DNA of 64,000 nt. It comes from Gorsachius magnificus. Taxonomy: Eukaryota; Chordata; Aves; Pelecaniformes; Ardeidae. The stretch covers positions 7,672,984-7,736,983 of the forward strand of contig CM067082.1 in the NCBI GenBank assembly GCA_034008185.1, given 5' to 3'. Shown here in pieces: positions 36,241 through 49,975 of the stretch. The translations under genes and the position numbers were made by a program. Within the stretch, counting starts at the first letter, position 1, and each line of letters starts with the position of its first letter. The notes under the pieces were generated by a model, which was not told where the DNA came from, did not search any database, and saw only the letters and a list, made by a program, of their open reading frames with translations.

Positions 36241-37837
36241 TGATTTCCCACTGACTTGGACTGTTACTTAAAACAGGAAATGCTGAAAGTATTGTCCAAC
36301 AACATCATGCAGTTTCACCACAAAGACAGCACAGCTGGAGAACTCTAGCAACTAATTATTCACCAGCTATCGATGAACAAAAGGTAATATTCTTGCTGGA
36401 AAACTAACAAGAGACCCAGATAATTTGTCAATTGCTTTTTGGTTAGAAGAAAGAAGGAAAATGTTCTTCAGAAATTGTTACAAATTACTTCCTTGGTTCT
36501 GTTTTGAACCTTTACTTTTTAGAAAGAACCCTATGCCTTTTAAGGTTCACACTCTTTCTTGTATCCAGTTCTTATGTTTACCAGACTTTGTATGAGTCAC
36601 TGCATAGTTACTTCAGTATTTAAATTTGTAGCTTTCTCTTGGCATCCTACATAGAGTAAGACATATAACTATAATCTGAGATGATAACCATATTTCAAAT
36701 GAGGGAGGTAGAAAAGAAAGAGGAAAGGTTAACTGACAAACAGAGTTTCCTTTTTTCTTCATGTTTTCCTGCCTTCTGTCAGTGCCAACAGATGAAATTA
36801 TTGTCTTTTTGTGGCTCTCAATTCTCTTACCATCATTGTTTTGCAGCCTCAGGTGTTTTTCATCAATACCTGACTGTATGTAGCTTCGTATGTACTTCTA
36901 GATCTTAAAGTGCATCCTTCAGCACACAAGTTTTATTGTGCCATCATTCCTCATTGACTCATCAGTGACACATTTGTTATAAACATTCACCAATCCTGCT
37001 GTATCTGCCTAGTGTTTTGTGAAAAAAACTTTGGGGGACTCTATCAGATACGTTTTCTCCAGGATTTTATTCTTCAGTTAAATTCTGCTATCTATTATTC
37101 TCGCTGAGCTAGAATATCTCTACCACTGGACACCACTCCTGCAAAATACTGGGACATTTATTTCAAGAAAAAATTTATCATAATCCCATATTCATCTTTT
37201 CAGCCCTGTAGATACATTTCAGTTGCTACCATACATTAGTTTCAGCCTTCATACAAAAGAAAGGATTTTAAAATGTGGCATATTTAGTACCTTGATACAC
37301 AGCATCCTTTGGATGGATTATTCTTCAAAGACTATATTATATTATAATTCTGTCATTTTTAAAACTTCAAGATCTCCTTTTCTATCACTTAGTCTCTATC
37401 AGATTGCTTTAAGATGACAAATTATTAGAGTAGAATTTACAAATAATAAAAAAAGAAAATCTAGAGACTGGTTGCTCTCTTTCTTTTTCTCTTTTTTGTT
37501 TTCTTTTTCTTTCTCCCACAGCTTGGCAGCTGTATCTGTTCATATATCCTGGTTCTAATCTGAAAAGAATATGTCAGGATCTTATTTGAAATATACAGCA
37601 GAAACCAAACAATAGAAAGATTAAGTAGACTGCTTAGTCCTCCCAACCAGAGTAGGTCTGTCTCAGGTCACAGAGCCCTACGCTTTGTTCAGCTTTAAGT
37701 AACAAGTATCCACTATGAACATGTCATTGACACATTGCTGGTTCATTGCTGACTAAGTACTTAGAGGGAAGGCCCAACCAGTATGTGGATTATAGAAAAG
37801 CTTTCCTGGATATCTCTGACTATATTTCATGTTTATA
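33591..37837. other. Unique DNA, no gene recognised
   Basis: About 4.2 kb is mostly AT-rich, with a slightly GC-richer part at 33600-33990. It contains a 28-base A-run at 36211-36238. Open frames are about 100 codons or less outside the repeat, with no domain seen. Confidence 0.5.
36211..36238. repeat. Poly(A) run, 28 bases
   Basis: The longest pure A-run in the window. No AATAAA stands immediately upstream and no retrogene body is evident, so a processed pseudogene is not supported. Confidence 0.85.
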
Positions 37838-38625
37838 GGGGGATGTGCAGGGTGCCTGTGCCCAGGCGCTGGCAGCATGGGGGCTGCAGGGCGGCCCCTG
37901 AGGGGAGAGGCCGGGGCTGCCCCGTGCCAGACACAGCCGGTCCCAGCCGGCTCCAAGGGCCCCACCGCAGGGCACAGCTGAGCCCCTCAGCCAAGCTGGG
38001 GGCGCCGGGGGCAAAAGCGGTTTCGGAAAGGGCCAGAGGCGGCCCAGGCCGAGGAGGAGGAAGGCAAGGAGGGAGCAGCAGCAGAGGCAGCCCCAGGCCG
38101 CAGGAGGAGGAGGAGGAGGAGGGCAGGAGGTGCTGCAGGCCCGCAGCAGGGATCCCCTGCGGCCGTGGAGAGCCCAGGCGGGAGCAGGTTGTCCCTGAGG
38201 GATTGCAGCCCGGGGAAGGGCCCGTGCTGGAGCAGGGAGACGGGTGAGGAGGGAGGAGCGGCCCCCAGGGGCTGGCAGGGACTGACCGCGACCCCCAGCC
38301 CACCCCTGCACCCCTCGGGGGAGAGGAGTCAGGAGGTGGGGTGAAGGTGGGACAGAGAAGAAGAGGAGAAGAAAGGTGTTGTTTTAATGTTTGCCTTTGT
38401 TTCCCACTACTCACACTTTTAACTACATTTTCATTGGAATTGGCAATAATTTAAATGAATTTTCCCCACGGAATCCTGTTTTGTGAAGGTAATTGGTGTA
38501 TGATCTCCCTGTCTTTTTCTCAACCTATGATCTTTTCCATCCTATTTTCTACCTCTATTGTGTTGAGGAGGGAGAGTGAGAGAGTGTCTGGGTGGCCTTC
38601 TGATGGCTGGCCAAGGTCAATTACC
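37838..38625 (+). mobile_element. GC-rich avian retroviral LTR, copy 2
   Basis: This is the longer copy of the element at 23432-24103. It begins near GGATGTGCAGGGTGCCTGTG, has a GC-rich first 500 bases (GGGCAGGAGGTGCTGCAGGC and similar shared words), then the shared AT-rich end (GGCAATAATTTAAATG, GAATTTTCCCCACGGAATCC). It closes with GGCCAAGGTCAATTACCA. It lacks about 48 bases present in copy 1. I cannot see an unambiguous TG start or a target-site duplication, so the outer limits are approximate. No retroviral genes adjoin it. Confidence 0.82.
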
Positions 38626-41600
38626 AGAGATAAAAAAAAATTATATTTTGTTAAGAAAAAGTTGCTTATTATCATCAGAACATTTTAGGAGGCATTGATA
38701 GAGTTTTCATGTGAAAAGAAATAAGCAAAAAAATTGTAGGAGGTTGTTAAGCTGACACAAGGTGAAGCATTGTGGATAAGCTAGAGCACACATGTATGTA
38801 TTCTACACTGTAAATTCACTTATTTGTTGCTGTCAATCTTGTATAACTATCATCTTTTCTGTTTAATAGGGATCTCTGTCCCTGAATCATTTAAACAAAT
38901 ATTTTCTTTTTATTACCCCTTGAAGGAGAAATACATTGATCTTTAAGCATTTTAATGTCCTTCAAATATTTTTAAATATGGATACATTTTATTGGAACAA
39001 AAATATTTGTTTTCTCAATAAAAAAAAATTAGAATAATAATGATAACATTTTATAACGGAATTTAGGTCCACATTCTGTCTTGTTAGAAATAGAAAGTGC
39101 AGGTTTCTGATGTTCCTGTCACTTAAAGATTTGGTCATGATTTACATTAAAAAATGAAAATAGAAATACATTCCATTGAGAGGAAACATTTGGGACATAA
39201 AACCTGACATGTGTACAGTTGTAGAACAGCCTTTCCAATATTTGCAGCATCTTCTTTCAGTCTTGCAAAGTAGCTGCTTCCCTCAGGTAAACATTCCTAG
39301 TGCTTTCTTGAGGGACTCATCTCATCCAGCCAAAGACATCCATAATGCAGGGCCACTTTTGTCACTGACCTGTTCTAAGGCCTGGCAAATCAATCTCCCT
39401 GTTTGGCTTTCCCCAACCTCGGCCAGCTTTACATGAGGGAAAATACACTATAACCTCACGGATACACTCTTCATGTGATGCCTGATGTAACCCAGTCTAG
39501 ACAGCAACTTCAGCCTTTCACTAATGCCATCAGATCACAGCTACACACGTGCCCACCCACTGACAAGCAAAACATACATAAAATACATATACACATGTTC
39601 TAGCTGCCTGAAGTCAAGCCAGTGAGCCCAACCCTGAAATTATGTCTAGTTTGCAAGAGAAACATTTCACATAATTGAATCTTCAAAAATAGCAAACTTA
39701 ATGGACTAGAATTACGCCTATTAATATTCTAATATAATTCAGTAGAAACAAAAATGTTTATATTTAATTGATTCAAATAAACTGCTTTGGAATCACATGA
39801 CATATTCTGAGAGTTTTACCTTTTAACTCCAATTAAAGGCAACAGATTACATAGTATGCCTATAGTGTCAGTCAAAGTATTCCAAAATTTCTCCTAACAG
39901 AGACCTGGACCGAAAGCCTTTCTTTTCCCCCTTTCCACTCAGATTTAGCAACATGCTTTTATAAAAATTACAAGGTAATAATATCACAAGAATGAGGGTT
40001 CTTTCTCTATTTGAGCTTACTTCCAACGAGAATGAATTGACTTACCATGTGCCTGTGATGGTGAAAAAAATAGCCCTTAGAAATCTATTTTGTGTCATTA
40101 ATTTTGACATAAAATTTAAGACTGTAGAGTCATAAAGCATAAATTAGGTGTCACCCTGCATCGATCCTCTAAAGAAAAGGAAGTTGATCATTCTTGGTTT
40201 ATTTCACTAGGAAATTATTTGCCTGGATTACTTCAATGTTGAATTAAAATGTCGTATAACATATAAAATATCAAATAAAATAGTCTTTTGCTGTGCCACT
40301 ACATTAATTTTCTGTCATCAAAAGTTTTTATCTTGTTAGATGCCTAACTTAAACTTGCTCAGCACCAATTAAGTGATATATCTGAATACATTTGGAATAT
40401 TTAAATCCCTTCTTTTATTGCACTCTTGTTAAACTTTTAATTTTCTTTTTGTTGTAATTAGCATTTGGGGAGTTCAATTTCTTTAATAGGCTCTCTGTAA
40501 TTTACATTTTATATTACCCTACTTGTTTGTCATGAGATCAGTGGAGCAACTCCAGATTTGTTTAGTGGAAAAATATTGCAAGAATACTATACCGTTTACA
40601 AATTATTTTATTAGCTTTATTTTCTAAGGAAGAAAGACTTATCCATTAGCTTTTTGGACTTTCTGTCTTCTGAGTCCCCATGCCGCTCATGTCTGAAAGC
40701 AACAATCAGTGTTATCCAAATCTGATAGAAAGGGATAGGTTTTAATGATTATTAAATTGCAACCAACAGTCCCTAGAATACTTTCTGTCCATGGCAGCAT
40801 GTGTCTTCCCAGACAACACCCAGTGACAGTGCAGAAGTCAGAACAAGTTGAGGACTGTTTCAAATACACAGTTTGTCACCACTGTTTTGGAGACTAAGAA
40901 AGTTTAGCAGTACCAGCTAGTACAGTCTGAAACAAACTTTCACAGTCAGCCAGTCAGAGAGTCCCAGGCATATTTCATGTATTCTTCATGTCCAAATATG
41001 CCTAAAGTGTCACCTGAAATGCAAGCTCAGAGTCCAGTCACTTGGATAAAGACAAGAATGAGGCAGGCATGACATGACTAAGTGGCTTGTATTTCAGGGC
41101 AGAACAGAAATAAATGTGGAGACTTCAAGGGTTTGTGGCCATAAGAGGTCAATCTCTAGACCAGTGTATGTTCCAGGTTCTCACTGTTTCCCAAATATAC
41201 AGACAGCCCAGGTCACACTATCCCTTGGTGCCAGACATTATGTGCTCTCAGGGACATCCTTGCCTGAAGTCATCCTCCTCTGTAAGGAAGTCTTGAGTCT
41301 AGTACCCTTAAAAGGTGTGAAGTTAGACTGTGCAATTAAGATCAAGCTCCTTATTCCCTCTTCTCAGGTAATAACTCTGGAGAAATTTGTGAAGCTTAAT
41401 GTCTCTAGCATACTTTGAGATCATTGGCTTTAACTGGTGTTATCATTTCAGAGGCAACACTATGAATACATGGCTGTATTTTTCAAAAACAGGAACCGAC
41501 CCAATGCTTTAAGTTAACCCAAGAGCCAAAGCACTTTGATCTACTTTGTGCTTGTTCTAATTTACTAGGAAAACATCCTGAGAAAATTGGGGGTTTTTTC

Positions 41601-42059
41601 TCCATTCAGAAATAAGCTAAACTGGAAATCTCCCTTTAGCCATTGTCACTCACTAATTCTGTCCAGGTATTTAGGATGAAAAGTTATTGAGAAAGGTTCA
41701 GGGTTTTTTTTCCTTTCTTTTATTTTTTTTAATTATTTATGTTTCTTTCCCCCCCAGTCACCATTATTCAAAATAAGCATTATTAATTTGAAATTAATGG
41801 GAGGATAATGATGCGGCACAGGTTATAAAGCATCACAAGGAGCTTGATTGTGTGGAATACCAGTTTCTTTTTCTCATTGCTGGTGGCTAACACCTGGCTG
41901 ACAAGAAACCCGTTATGGTTTGCTTATAGAAAACCCAAAGTTGTAGAGAGGAATCCTGCCAGCTACGAGAAATAAACATTTCTTGCCTTTGATTACCCTT
42001 TTAATTGCCTTTGATTCATGAAGAGGTTGACATAATATGAAGAGAAACAGCAGAAGCCG
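38626..42059. other. Unique AT-rich DNA, no gene recognised
   Basis: About 3.4 kb has no CR1 or LTR signature. The largest open frame is 114 codons (41074-41418, plus), without recognisable features. Confidence 0.5.
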
Positions 42060-42186
42060 CCCCCCCCCCCCCCATGAATGAGGGCCTAAGAATCAGCTTG
42101 GTTAACCTATAACCGCACTTGGTTATAAGCATAGTTTGGGACCCAGAATTGTGAAAGCATAGTGTTTCGGGGGGGGGGGGGGGGGG
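42060..42186. repeat. C-run and G-run flanking a small hairpin
   Basis: A run of 14 C (42060-42073) and a run of 18 G (42169-42186) are separated by 95 bases. Near the middle is a perfect 7-base inverted repeat, TATAACC / GGTTATA (42108-42114 and 42121-42127), with a 6-base loop. The runs could pair with each other or fold as quadruplex and i-motif. Run lengths in an assembly are often inaccurate. Confidence 0.8.
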
Positions 42187-42315
42187 AGAAAAAAAAAAGA
42201 GGGCCAATTATAGGCACAATTTGATTCACTAAGCAGCAAAACTACCAGTGTGTCTTAATAAAGCCAATCCCCTACCCAGGAAATACTCCAATAGTCTTTT
42301 CCACCACAGCAGACC

Positions 42316-42587
42316 TGTCATGGTTTGACCACAGTCAGCAACTAAGCACCACCCAGACGCTCACTCACTCCCCACTGGTGGGATGGGGGAGAGAATCAGA
42401 AGAGTCACAGTGAGAAAAGTCATGGGTTTTGCTAAAGCAGAAAAGGCCTTGACTCTGTGTAAGCGCTGCTCAGCAATAACGAAAACATCTCTATGTTTTC
42501 AACACTTTTTTCAGCACAAATCCAAAACATAGCCCCATACTAGCTGCTATAAAGAAAATCAACTCTATCCCAGCCAAAATCAGCATG
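42316..42587 (-). mobile_element. Solo LTR with large internal deletion
   Basis: In minus orientation the plus strand begins TGTCATGGTTTGACC and ends CCCAGCCAAAATCAGCATGA, where intact copies end in GACA. Both ends match the LTRs at 12170 and 7626, but only about 270 bases remain instead of about 560-585. The middle, including the promoter and poly(A) region, is gone. A perfect 5-bp duplication, AGACC, lies at 42311-42315 and 42588-42592, so the deletion arose inside one insertion or was already present when it inserted. Confidence 0.88.
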
Positions 42588-43960
42588 AGACCTTATCCAA
42601 GTGGGAAGTTCTTTTGAAGTACATTGAATAACCTCCCTCCCCCTGTCTAAAGAGGCTTATTGGTAGCTCTGAGATGGCAGGACCAGGGTCCAGCAACTAT
42701 TTTTGTCATTGTTGAAGCCCAGCTGCAAAGATTTAATATAACTAATGGCAGCGGGTGGTTTCTAATACTGAAAGGTCACTGAGTCACAGGAAGCCACCTG
42801 GCCCTACCATATCTTTTCAGCTCACAAATATTATTATCTATTATTGTTCTATATTTATAACAAATACATCAAAATCTTGAAAAAAAGAATCCATCCAGAG
42901 ATGTAGGAATCCTTGCCAGAAATTAAATATGAAATTTAAATTAAAACCAGCAGCTGCTTCTAATCAGCAAGCCAAAAATAAATAGCCAACCACAATAAAC
43001 TGAAGTCCAGAACATGCCTACATTTCATGCAAATTTCCGACCTTAATGTGTCATTTCCTGAAACATGGGCTAAAACCACAGATTGCAAGCAAGTCCTTGG
43101 AGTCCGTCATATTTAAGCTGACCTCCAGTGCCAGCTTTCTCTTCTACTTTACAAGGATGCTTTTTTCTTTTACTGCCAGATTGCATTCTGGGTCACCTTT
43201 AAGCTGTAGTTTAACATGCCATTCCCTGCAGTGCTCTAGTCCCAGGGGCACAAGAGAACAGAGTACAGCAACTAAATCTGCCTTCTTTCCAAAGCTGACT
43301 TCTTTCATAGTGCTGTTGTGAGATTATTGAACAGCAGCTGGGGATGCAACAAAAACCCCAGAGGTCAAATTTCAGTAGCTAAGTGCAGGTGCTAAATTCA
43401 GACAGCTACTTCAGTCCCCACTATATATTCAGTCAAGCAGGGCCAGCTGATCTTTATGTGTGTCCTTTGCATCACCGGTCTGATTGTCTCAGGTAAAGGA
43501 GGTACATATATAAACCTGGGTACCAGAAGGTTGACAGCATTACAACCCAATGTCTGCTTTCTGATCACTAGCTTCTTATATATGCTGAACAGAAGAAAAT
43601 GTGGTACCACTTTGAAATGTTTGCAGAAATGTCCTTTGGGATGAAGAGAAATTGTACAGATCTGAGCCAAAAAAGACTCCAACCCATGCTGACAGGTGTG
43701 CCACTTTCTGTTCCAGTCAGATCAACCTTTGGTCAACCCTTACTACTATCGAAGGAAATAGAAGGAATCTAACAATATCACTATGGAAATCCAGTTTTAA
43801 TCCATAACTGTGTTTCCTTTGATCATTCGTACATGAGTTCAAAGTGCAAGTCCAGCAAGCCATGATAATTTGTGCTAACGAGTTTCACAAAAAACATCCA
43901 TGTTACATAAATTCTTTTAATCACTTATTCAGCTTCCTTGCCATTGTTTGCTGGTTTCTG

Positions 43961-43991
<31 letters not shown>

Positions 43992-46900
43992 TATGGCTGG
44001 TTCCTACACTACTTACTCTATGCTTCTTTCTTGTATTTACCCTCTGAATTACCACAACACTTAGCTCCATTTTAAGGACTTACACATGAATATAAGAAAT
44101 AAAGAGTTCCCAAATAATTTTTGAGGACATTTTCAAGTTCACAAACCTGCTCTGAAGTAACTGTCAGGGGTTTGTGTACTCAATAGTGTATCAGACAGAA
44201 ATTGCAGAAACATTGTTAAAAAATCCCAAAAAGCTGCAGCAGAATTCATACCTTATTACTGAGGAGTATTAGAAATATTCCTGAAGTTTTTGGTTCAAGA
44301 AAACTGCTCATTTATGAAAACTGTTCCAGAATACTTTCACTGTTTCTGCATGGTCTTTCTGAGGAGGGTTTGCTTTATAATATTTCTTTTGTTTTATGAC
44401 ATCCAACACTGCGAAGTCTTGTTCTCACTTCTGGCATTTAGGCACTACTTTAATAAACAACAAATAATCCAAAGACTGAAAATTGCAATTTTGATAACCT
44501 TTTCCACGAATGCTGAAAAGTGTCCAAATTCGTCATTAAGGTCAATCCTCCCATATTTGTTTCCTCACTAAACCAATATAAAATCTAACACTTCTTTCCT
44601 ATGATCATTCTCTTTACACAACATATTGTTGTTGCTTCAGACTTTGTAACTATATGAAGTCACCTCAGCTCCAAATGTCTTTTAGCATGTATATATTCTT
44701 TGCTGGTTCTATTTAGTTGTTCCTTTAACACATCATAAGTTTAATAATATTATTTGACCACCTCCACTTTAGAGAAAGCTCTGCTTCATGTTCCATTTTT
44801 ATTTTGAAATGGTTCTTCCAGAAAAGTATAAGTGCCAGTGAAAACAGAGTTTGAAAACTGCATGTGCCAATGGGAGGTGAACACCAAATGGATGGCGCTA
44901 ACAGAGTATAGAGGTGCAACACTTCAGCAAGTGAATGAAGCAATCAACCAGCTCCTGGCAGAATAACTCCTGATCTGATGGTGTTCCAAATGCACTCTTT
45001 TCATTTCCTGGAGATCATCTGAATGTCAATCTCAGAATTTGCACCAGCTCGTCTCCAAATTTCTGAAGGGAATAAATGGGTTTGGGTTTTGGTTTTTTTT
45101 AGCCTTTTCATTCCTCTTGATAGTGCAACATTCATTGAATGGCAATGTGATATTAGCTTAGCTAGGTGTAAATAATCAAGTTTCTTCCTTTTTTTTTTTT
45201 TTCCCATTTCAAAATTAAAAAATTCTTATGTTGGAAAACTATTATTTCTCCTCATTTCTATTTTTAACTTTTAGAGTGCTGCAATTATGTAAAAGAAAAT
45301 CCCAAATGTCTGAAAATATTTGCTGATATAGACGCACGTGAGAGGAATTTTAACATCCTTCTGATTTTTACCTCTCAGTGGGAAATTCTTATTTGTTTCT
45401 TATTTAAACTTCTTCACTCTTAGTTTTTACCTGTACTTGCACTTTCTTTGTGTCTGCTCTTCATTGCTACAGGTAGCTTACTGCAGATGGAAGCACACTC
45501 AGATCTGTTCCTGGGAAGCTGTTGACAAAATCTCTGTTTATCTTACCACAAGCAGGACTTGTTTGTACTGAGTGAATATTGATTTATATTCATCCCCAGA
45601 ATAAGCCTCAATTTTAAAAGGCACTGAACATTCTCAAGTCAAGGATTCAAGCTACCACAAGAAATAAGAGTATATAAAAAAAATACAGTTAGCAAATACT
45701 TTGCGGTGGTAGAGATTCACCAGTCAATGATGTGAATTACGTATTTACAGCTGAAATGGGCTAGGTACTAGTAATCAGTGCATAACAGGATATTTTATAG
45801 GTAGAAAAAGAGGCATCAAAGTTAAGTGTTTGTGCTAGTGGAGAAGTAATAGTCCTGGAAAAGGCTAGTAGGATGTTTGAACGGAAGAGTGTCCATTTGT
45901 AAGACTAAGCATGTTTTGATATATCCAGTTAGGGTAGGTGCAGAAGACAATGCTCAATTTCAGCTAACTAACTCATCACTTTTAAGAAATCAAGTTGGAA
46001 ACTCCATAAAGTCTATATTCCTGCCACATCCTCACTCCCCCATTTTTTTCCCCTGAAGAAAAAAACCCCAATTTTTCAGGAGCCGTTCATTGGAAATCAC
46101 TCCTATGATTTACCCTGCACAGTCAAGACTTGCTCTGTCTACCTGGGAAAAAGGGAAGACATAGAAGCACATGTTACCCATCATGTGGGGACACATGGAT
46201 GTGTAGAGCTAACATTGCTGCTGTCCAAGTTGTGAGAGTAGGATCTGGCTCCCAACACTTCTGTGTGTAGACCATTTGGTCCTATTAGGAGGAACCTGAA
46301 TTGTCAAAAGACCATTGAATACAGCATAACAGGAATGAAATGAGAAAACATTCGGAGCCTTTGGTAGCCAGAATCACATGTTAAAAATCATTATTAAATA
46401 AATTCTGGAAGAACAGATGTTAAAGAATCTGGCAGAACCTTGTTATGACTGACAGGACAAGCTTCTTATGTACCAGCTCCTAGAAATCTGTCTTGTGGGT
46501 TTGCCTGCCCTCAACCTATACAAACCATTTATTATTAAAACTGAAAAGCCAAATTTTTAGAACTATTCCAACTCAGCTAAGGTGAAGGACAATATGCGGA
46601 GTTGTTTTCTTTCACTTTTCTCCTTTCTCCCATCTTAAATGTGTAAACAACTTAGTGCATTTACGCATTTAAACATTTTAATGTAGAAAGCCATTAGAAC
46701 AGTGACAAGGGGGAACCTGATGAGGACATGATGGTGCCTTTTGTACCATATTTGAAAAGTGTATAATTAGGACAAGCAGGTTTGGCCCAAGTAAGGTTTT
46801 GTGGGAGTTCAGGTCATTTAAAGCTAATGACATATTTTAAGTCTTATTTCCTCTTTCCATTCTTTGTAATATTGAATATGTGTTAGCAAAAGGAAGGTCT

Positions 46901-49900
46901 AGGTAGTTTCAGTGTAATAAAGCCCTGTGACAGGTTGACACAAGACATAAAGAACTGAGCACAGTAACTTAACAACTACTTTTGTTCCCCGAGGCAACAC
47001 ATGAAACCCCAAGGTGTATCACAAAAATATTTTTCATCAAAATGTTTTTCCCACAAGAAAGAAAGTTTGGGGAAAAAAAATGACCCAAAATTTAATCCTA
47101 GAAAAATTAGGTTTGATTACTTTGGAACCTGTCCCCCACCCCCCTAAATAAAATAAATAAATAATCAATTACTTCTGATGACCCAGTGTTTCACATCTGT
47201 CTGATGTATTTAAGACATCTGTGCATTTCACACAGAAGGCCCAGTCTACAAAAAAAAAGGTAGGGTCATGCTTTCTATATTGTATAATGATTACTTCAAT
47301 ATGTTTTAAAAATTATGTTCAAAACCATGAGAAAAAATATTTCTGCTTTGGCGTGTTGAAGCTTTTCTTTATTGAAGACATCAAACTCTCCTTTCATATA
47401 AAACCAGATAAATATTTGTCAATGAAAAATTCTGAGTTTTCTGTTTTCTACACAGTTTTAGAAGGAACATGAATATTGAAATATGAAAGTTTTAAAGTAT
47501 GCTGGAGTATAAAAAAGAGCATCATAAGAAGGTTTATATTTACTCCAGCACAAAAGCCCCTTCCTGTAGACTAACAATTTTTTTTAAACTTCTAAACTTG
47601 AAAAGTCAGAAATTTCTACTGTCATTAAAGTTACAGGAAATTGAGAAGCAATGAAAGATTTTAATTTCCTGATTTTGAATTTACACTAGAGTAATATATT
47701 GTATTTATTTAATCATCATCTGGCTAACATTAAGGGGGATATATATCAATTAATCCTTCTGTGACAGTATGAGATTCCAGAATTTCTCAGAGAAGAGGCA
47801 AATTTCTTTTTTAGGAAACAACTCCTCTATGAATTGGTTTCAGGTATGAAAAATGCACTCAGGAAATTTGCCAACCATTAATTTTATATCATTTATTTGT
47901 GAAATGTGTCACTTTAACATTATCTTAATGAAAGATGTCAATGCGTTTGAGATTTTGAAAATTCCTAATAGAAAGCTAAATACTGTCTACAGGAAGCTCT
48001 ATAAAATTTGAGATATCAGAGTAAGTCTATAAATAAATGAAAATTCCTGTTTAGAATGACTTGACATTTTAGAAAGGTCTATTTGTCACCGTCAACTTTC
48101 CTTTAAGACTTTCCAAGTCCTACAAATTGCAAAGAGCAGCCAGGATGTAGTTCAATATCTTTTCATTGCCACCAAACAAATGACTGTATTTTTATTTGGA
48201 AAAAAAACTCTTGTCAGTTTTATTCCAGTTTAAGAATGATAAAACATTATGCCTGCAGACTGTTTTCATTAAAATTGTCTTTGTTTCCAGACTCACTGCT
48301 GTGTGTCCAGTTGAAAAGTTGATGAAGATGACTCTTTGCTTTCTTGAAGTCTAGCATGAATTTTCATAAGACCTTGATGACACCCTAACATCTCCAAATC
48401 TTTCTCAGCATGAACCTGCAACACAGTGAGGAATATATATTATATTGCAGAGATTCTTCATGACCCTCCTCCAAAGCAAACACAGGACTATGAGCAATAT
48501 AGCTAGGAACTGGACATTAGTCATGTCCCTAAGCGTGTCACCTCATTCATACTTGTTCTAGAGTATCCCAGACATCTGTGTGTGCTATCAGACATAACAC
48601 ATGACCTACATGCAACCTGCATGCTGCAACGTCAGCAGCTGAAAGCCATGCATAATGACATAAACATCTAAAACAGCACAGGATGTTTCTGTTCAGACAA
48701 ATTCATCTCGCTGTTTGGATCAAGCAGGATTGCAGAAAATGCATTCAAATAGAAGGGAGGAATAAGTTATGAAAATAGACACCTTTCTATCACTATAATT
48801 TTTTTTTGGTAGATTTGGGAGAGTAGCTTAGTCACTCATACCTGAACAGGAAATCAAGAAACAAAAAAGAATTTGTGAAGGCATTTGCTCTCATCAGGGT
48901 GCAAATCTCAGTGGTGAATTTGAATCTTTTTGAGAGAACATCAAATCCAAAGAAATGTTAGGGCATGAGCAATCAGATTGTGAACTGCTGCACAAAACTT
49001 CCAGAACTGCTGCTTGCATTGTAACCTCAAGTGGAGAGGTACTGAAGTGCCTACATTTTCTCCTTGACCTGAGAACTGAACCAGGCTTTCATGGTGCTCT
49101 GTTTGCACAGACACTTACCAAGAGTCAGCACTTGCAGCAAAGGTACCCAAAAAGTTTACCACCTAAGGCTCTGATGCTGATAATACACAAGTATGTACTT
49201 ATTCCTGCACATGAATAGCCCCATTAAATTAGAGCATTATTATCTGCAAGAAAAGAGGTCTAAGATTTTGGAGGACGTGTAAGAAGCAGTGTGACAAAAG
49301 CACTCAAATGTTGCAGAGGAAAGCAGATTTTTATACATCCATTAATGCAAAGAGCAAACCAACCAGGTGTTCATTTAATAACAGTAATCTTGCTATCACA
49401 ATCCTGTTTCTTCTCTTTCCCAACCTTACTTGCTACATCAGTCAGTCTGATGCAGCACAACTGTGTTCCCTGTCTTTGCATTTTTTATCACATGGGAATG
49501 CTGACATTCATGCCAGGTGACTGTCTTTGCAGCAGTGATTTGTGTGTATGTCTTGAACTGTAGAGGAATGTCCAGAGTACAAGGCAAATGCCACTCTGAA
49601 ACCCAGGGTGGCCTTTAAACAAATGATCGAAGCATTTTGTCAATTTGGAGAAAGCTTCTATTCTGAGCTCTCCCATTTTCACATAAGTTGACTGCACGAA
49701 TTCTAATGTAAAGTAGCACTTTAAAAAGCTTTCTGGGTTCCAAACCAGAGACTTCAGAAAATTAGTGTCTTTTTTTTTTCTCTTAGTTTAATTTTTGCTT
49801 CCTGTGTTGTGCTTCCTGCTATTTATACACTTTTCTCTTTAAAGAAGCTTGCAGGTTATACACAAACAAGAGTGGATCAGATAGAGGAGAGAAACCCAGC

Positions 49901-49975
49901 TATGAGAAATCTTTTCACTGTTTCATCATGTGTTTCACATTCACTTCTTTTTCTACATGCTTTTAATGAACCTTT
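42588..49975. other. Unique AT-rich DNA, no gene recognised
   Basis: About 7.4 kb has no CR1 or LTR signature. It has a 26-base T-run at 43961-43986 and shorter T-runs near 45190. Open frames are below about 95 codons with no domain seen. Confidence 0.5.
43961..43986. repeat. Poly(T) run, 26 bases
   Basis: A homopolymer run following CTGGTTTCTG. It is the cause of a Phe-rich stretch in a short plus-strand frame and nothing more. Confidence 0.85.

Noticed and set aside
37783..38414. Frames of 154, 163 and 193 codons
   Set aside because: Same reason: GC-rich half of the second LTR copy. The similarity between the two loci reflects the shared repeat, not a gene family.
23432..38625. A single 15-kb provirus bounded by the two GC-rich LTRs
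   Set aside because: The interior shows no gag, pol or env-like frame, is AT-rich host-like DNA, and the two LTRs differ by large indels; two independent insertions fit better.
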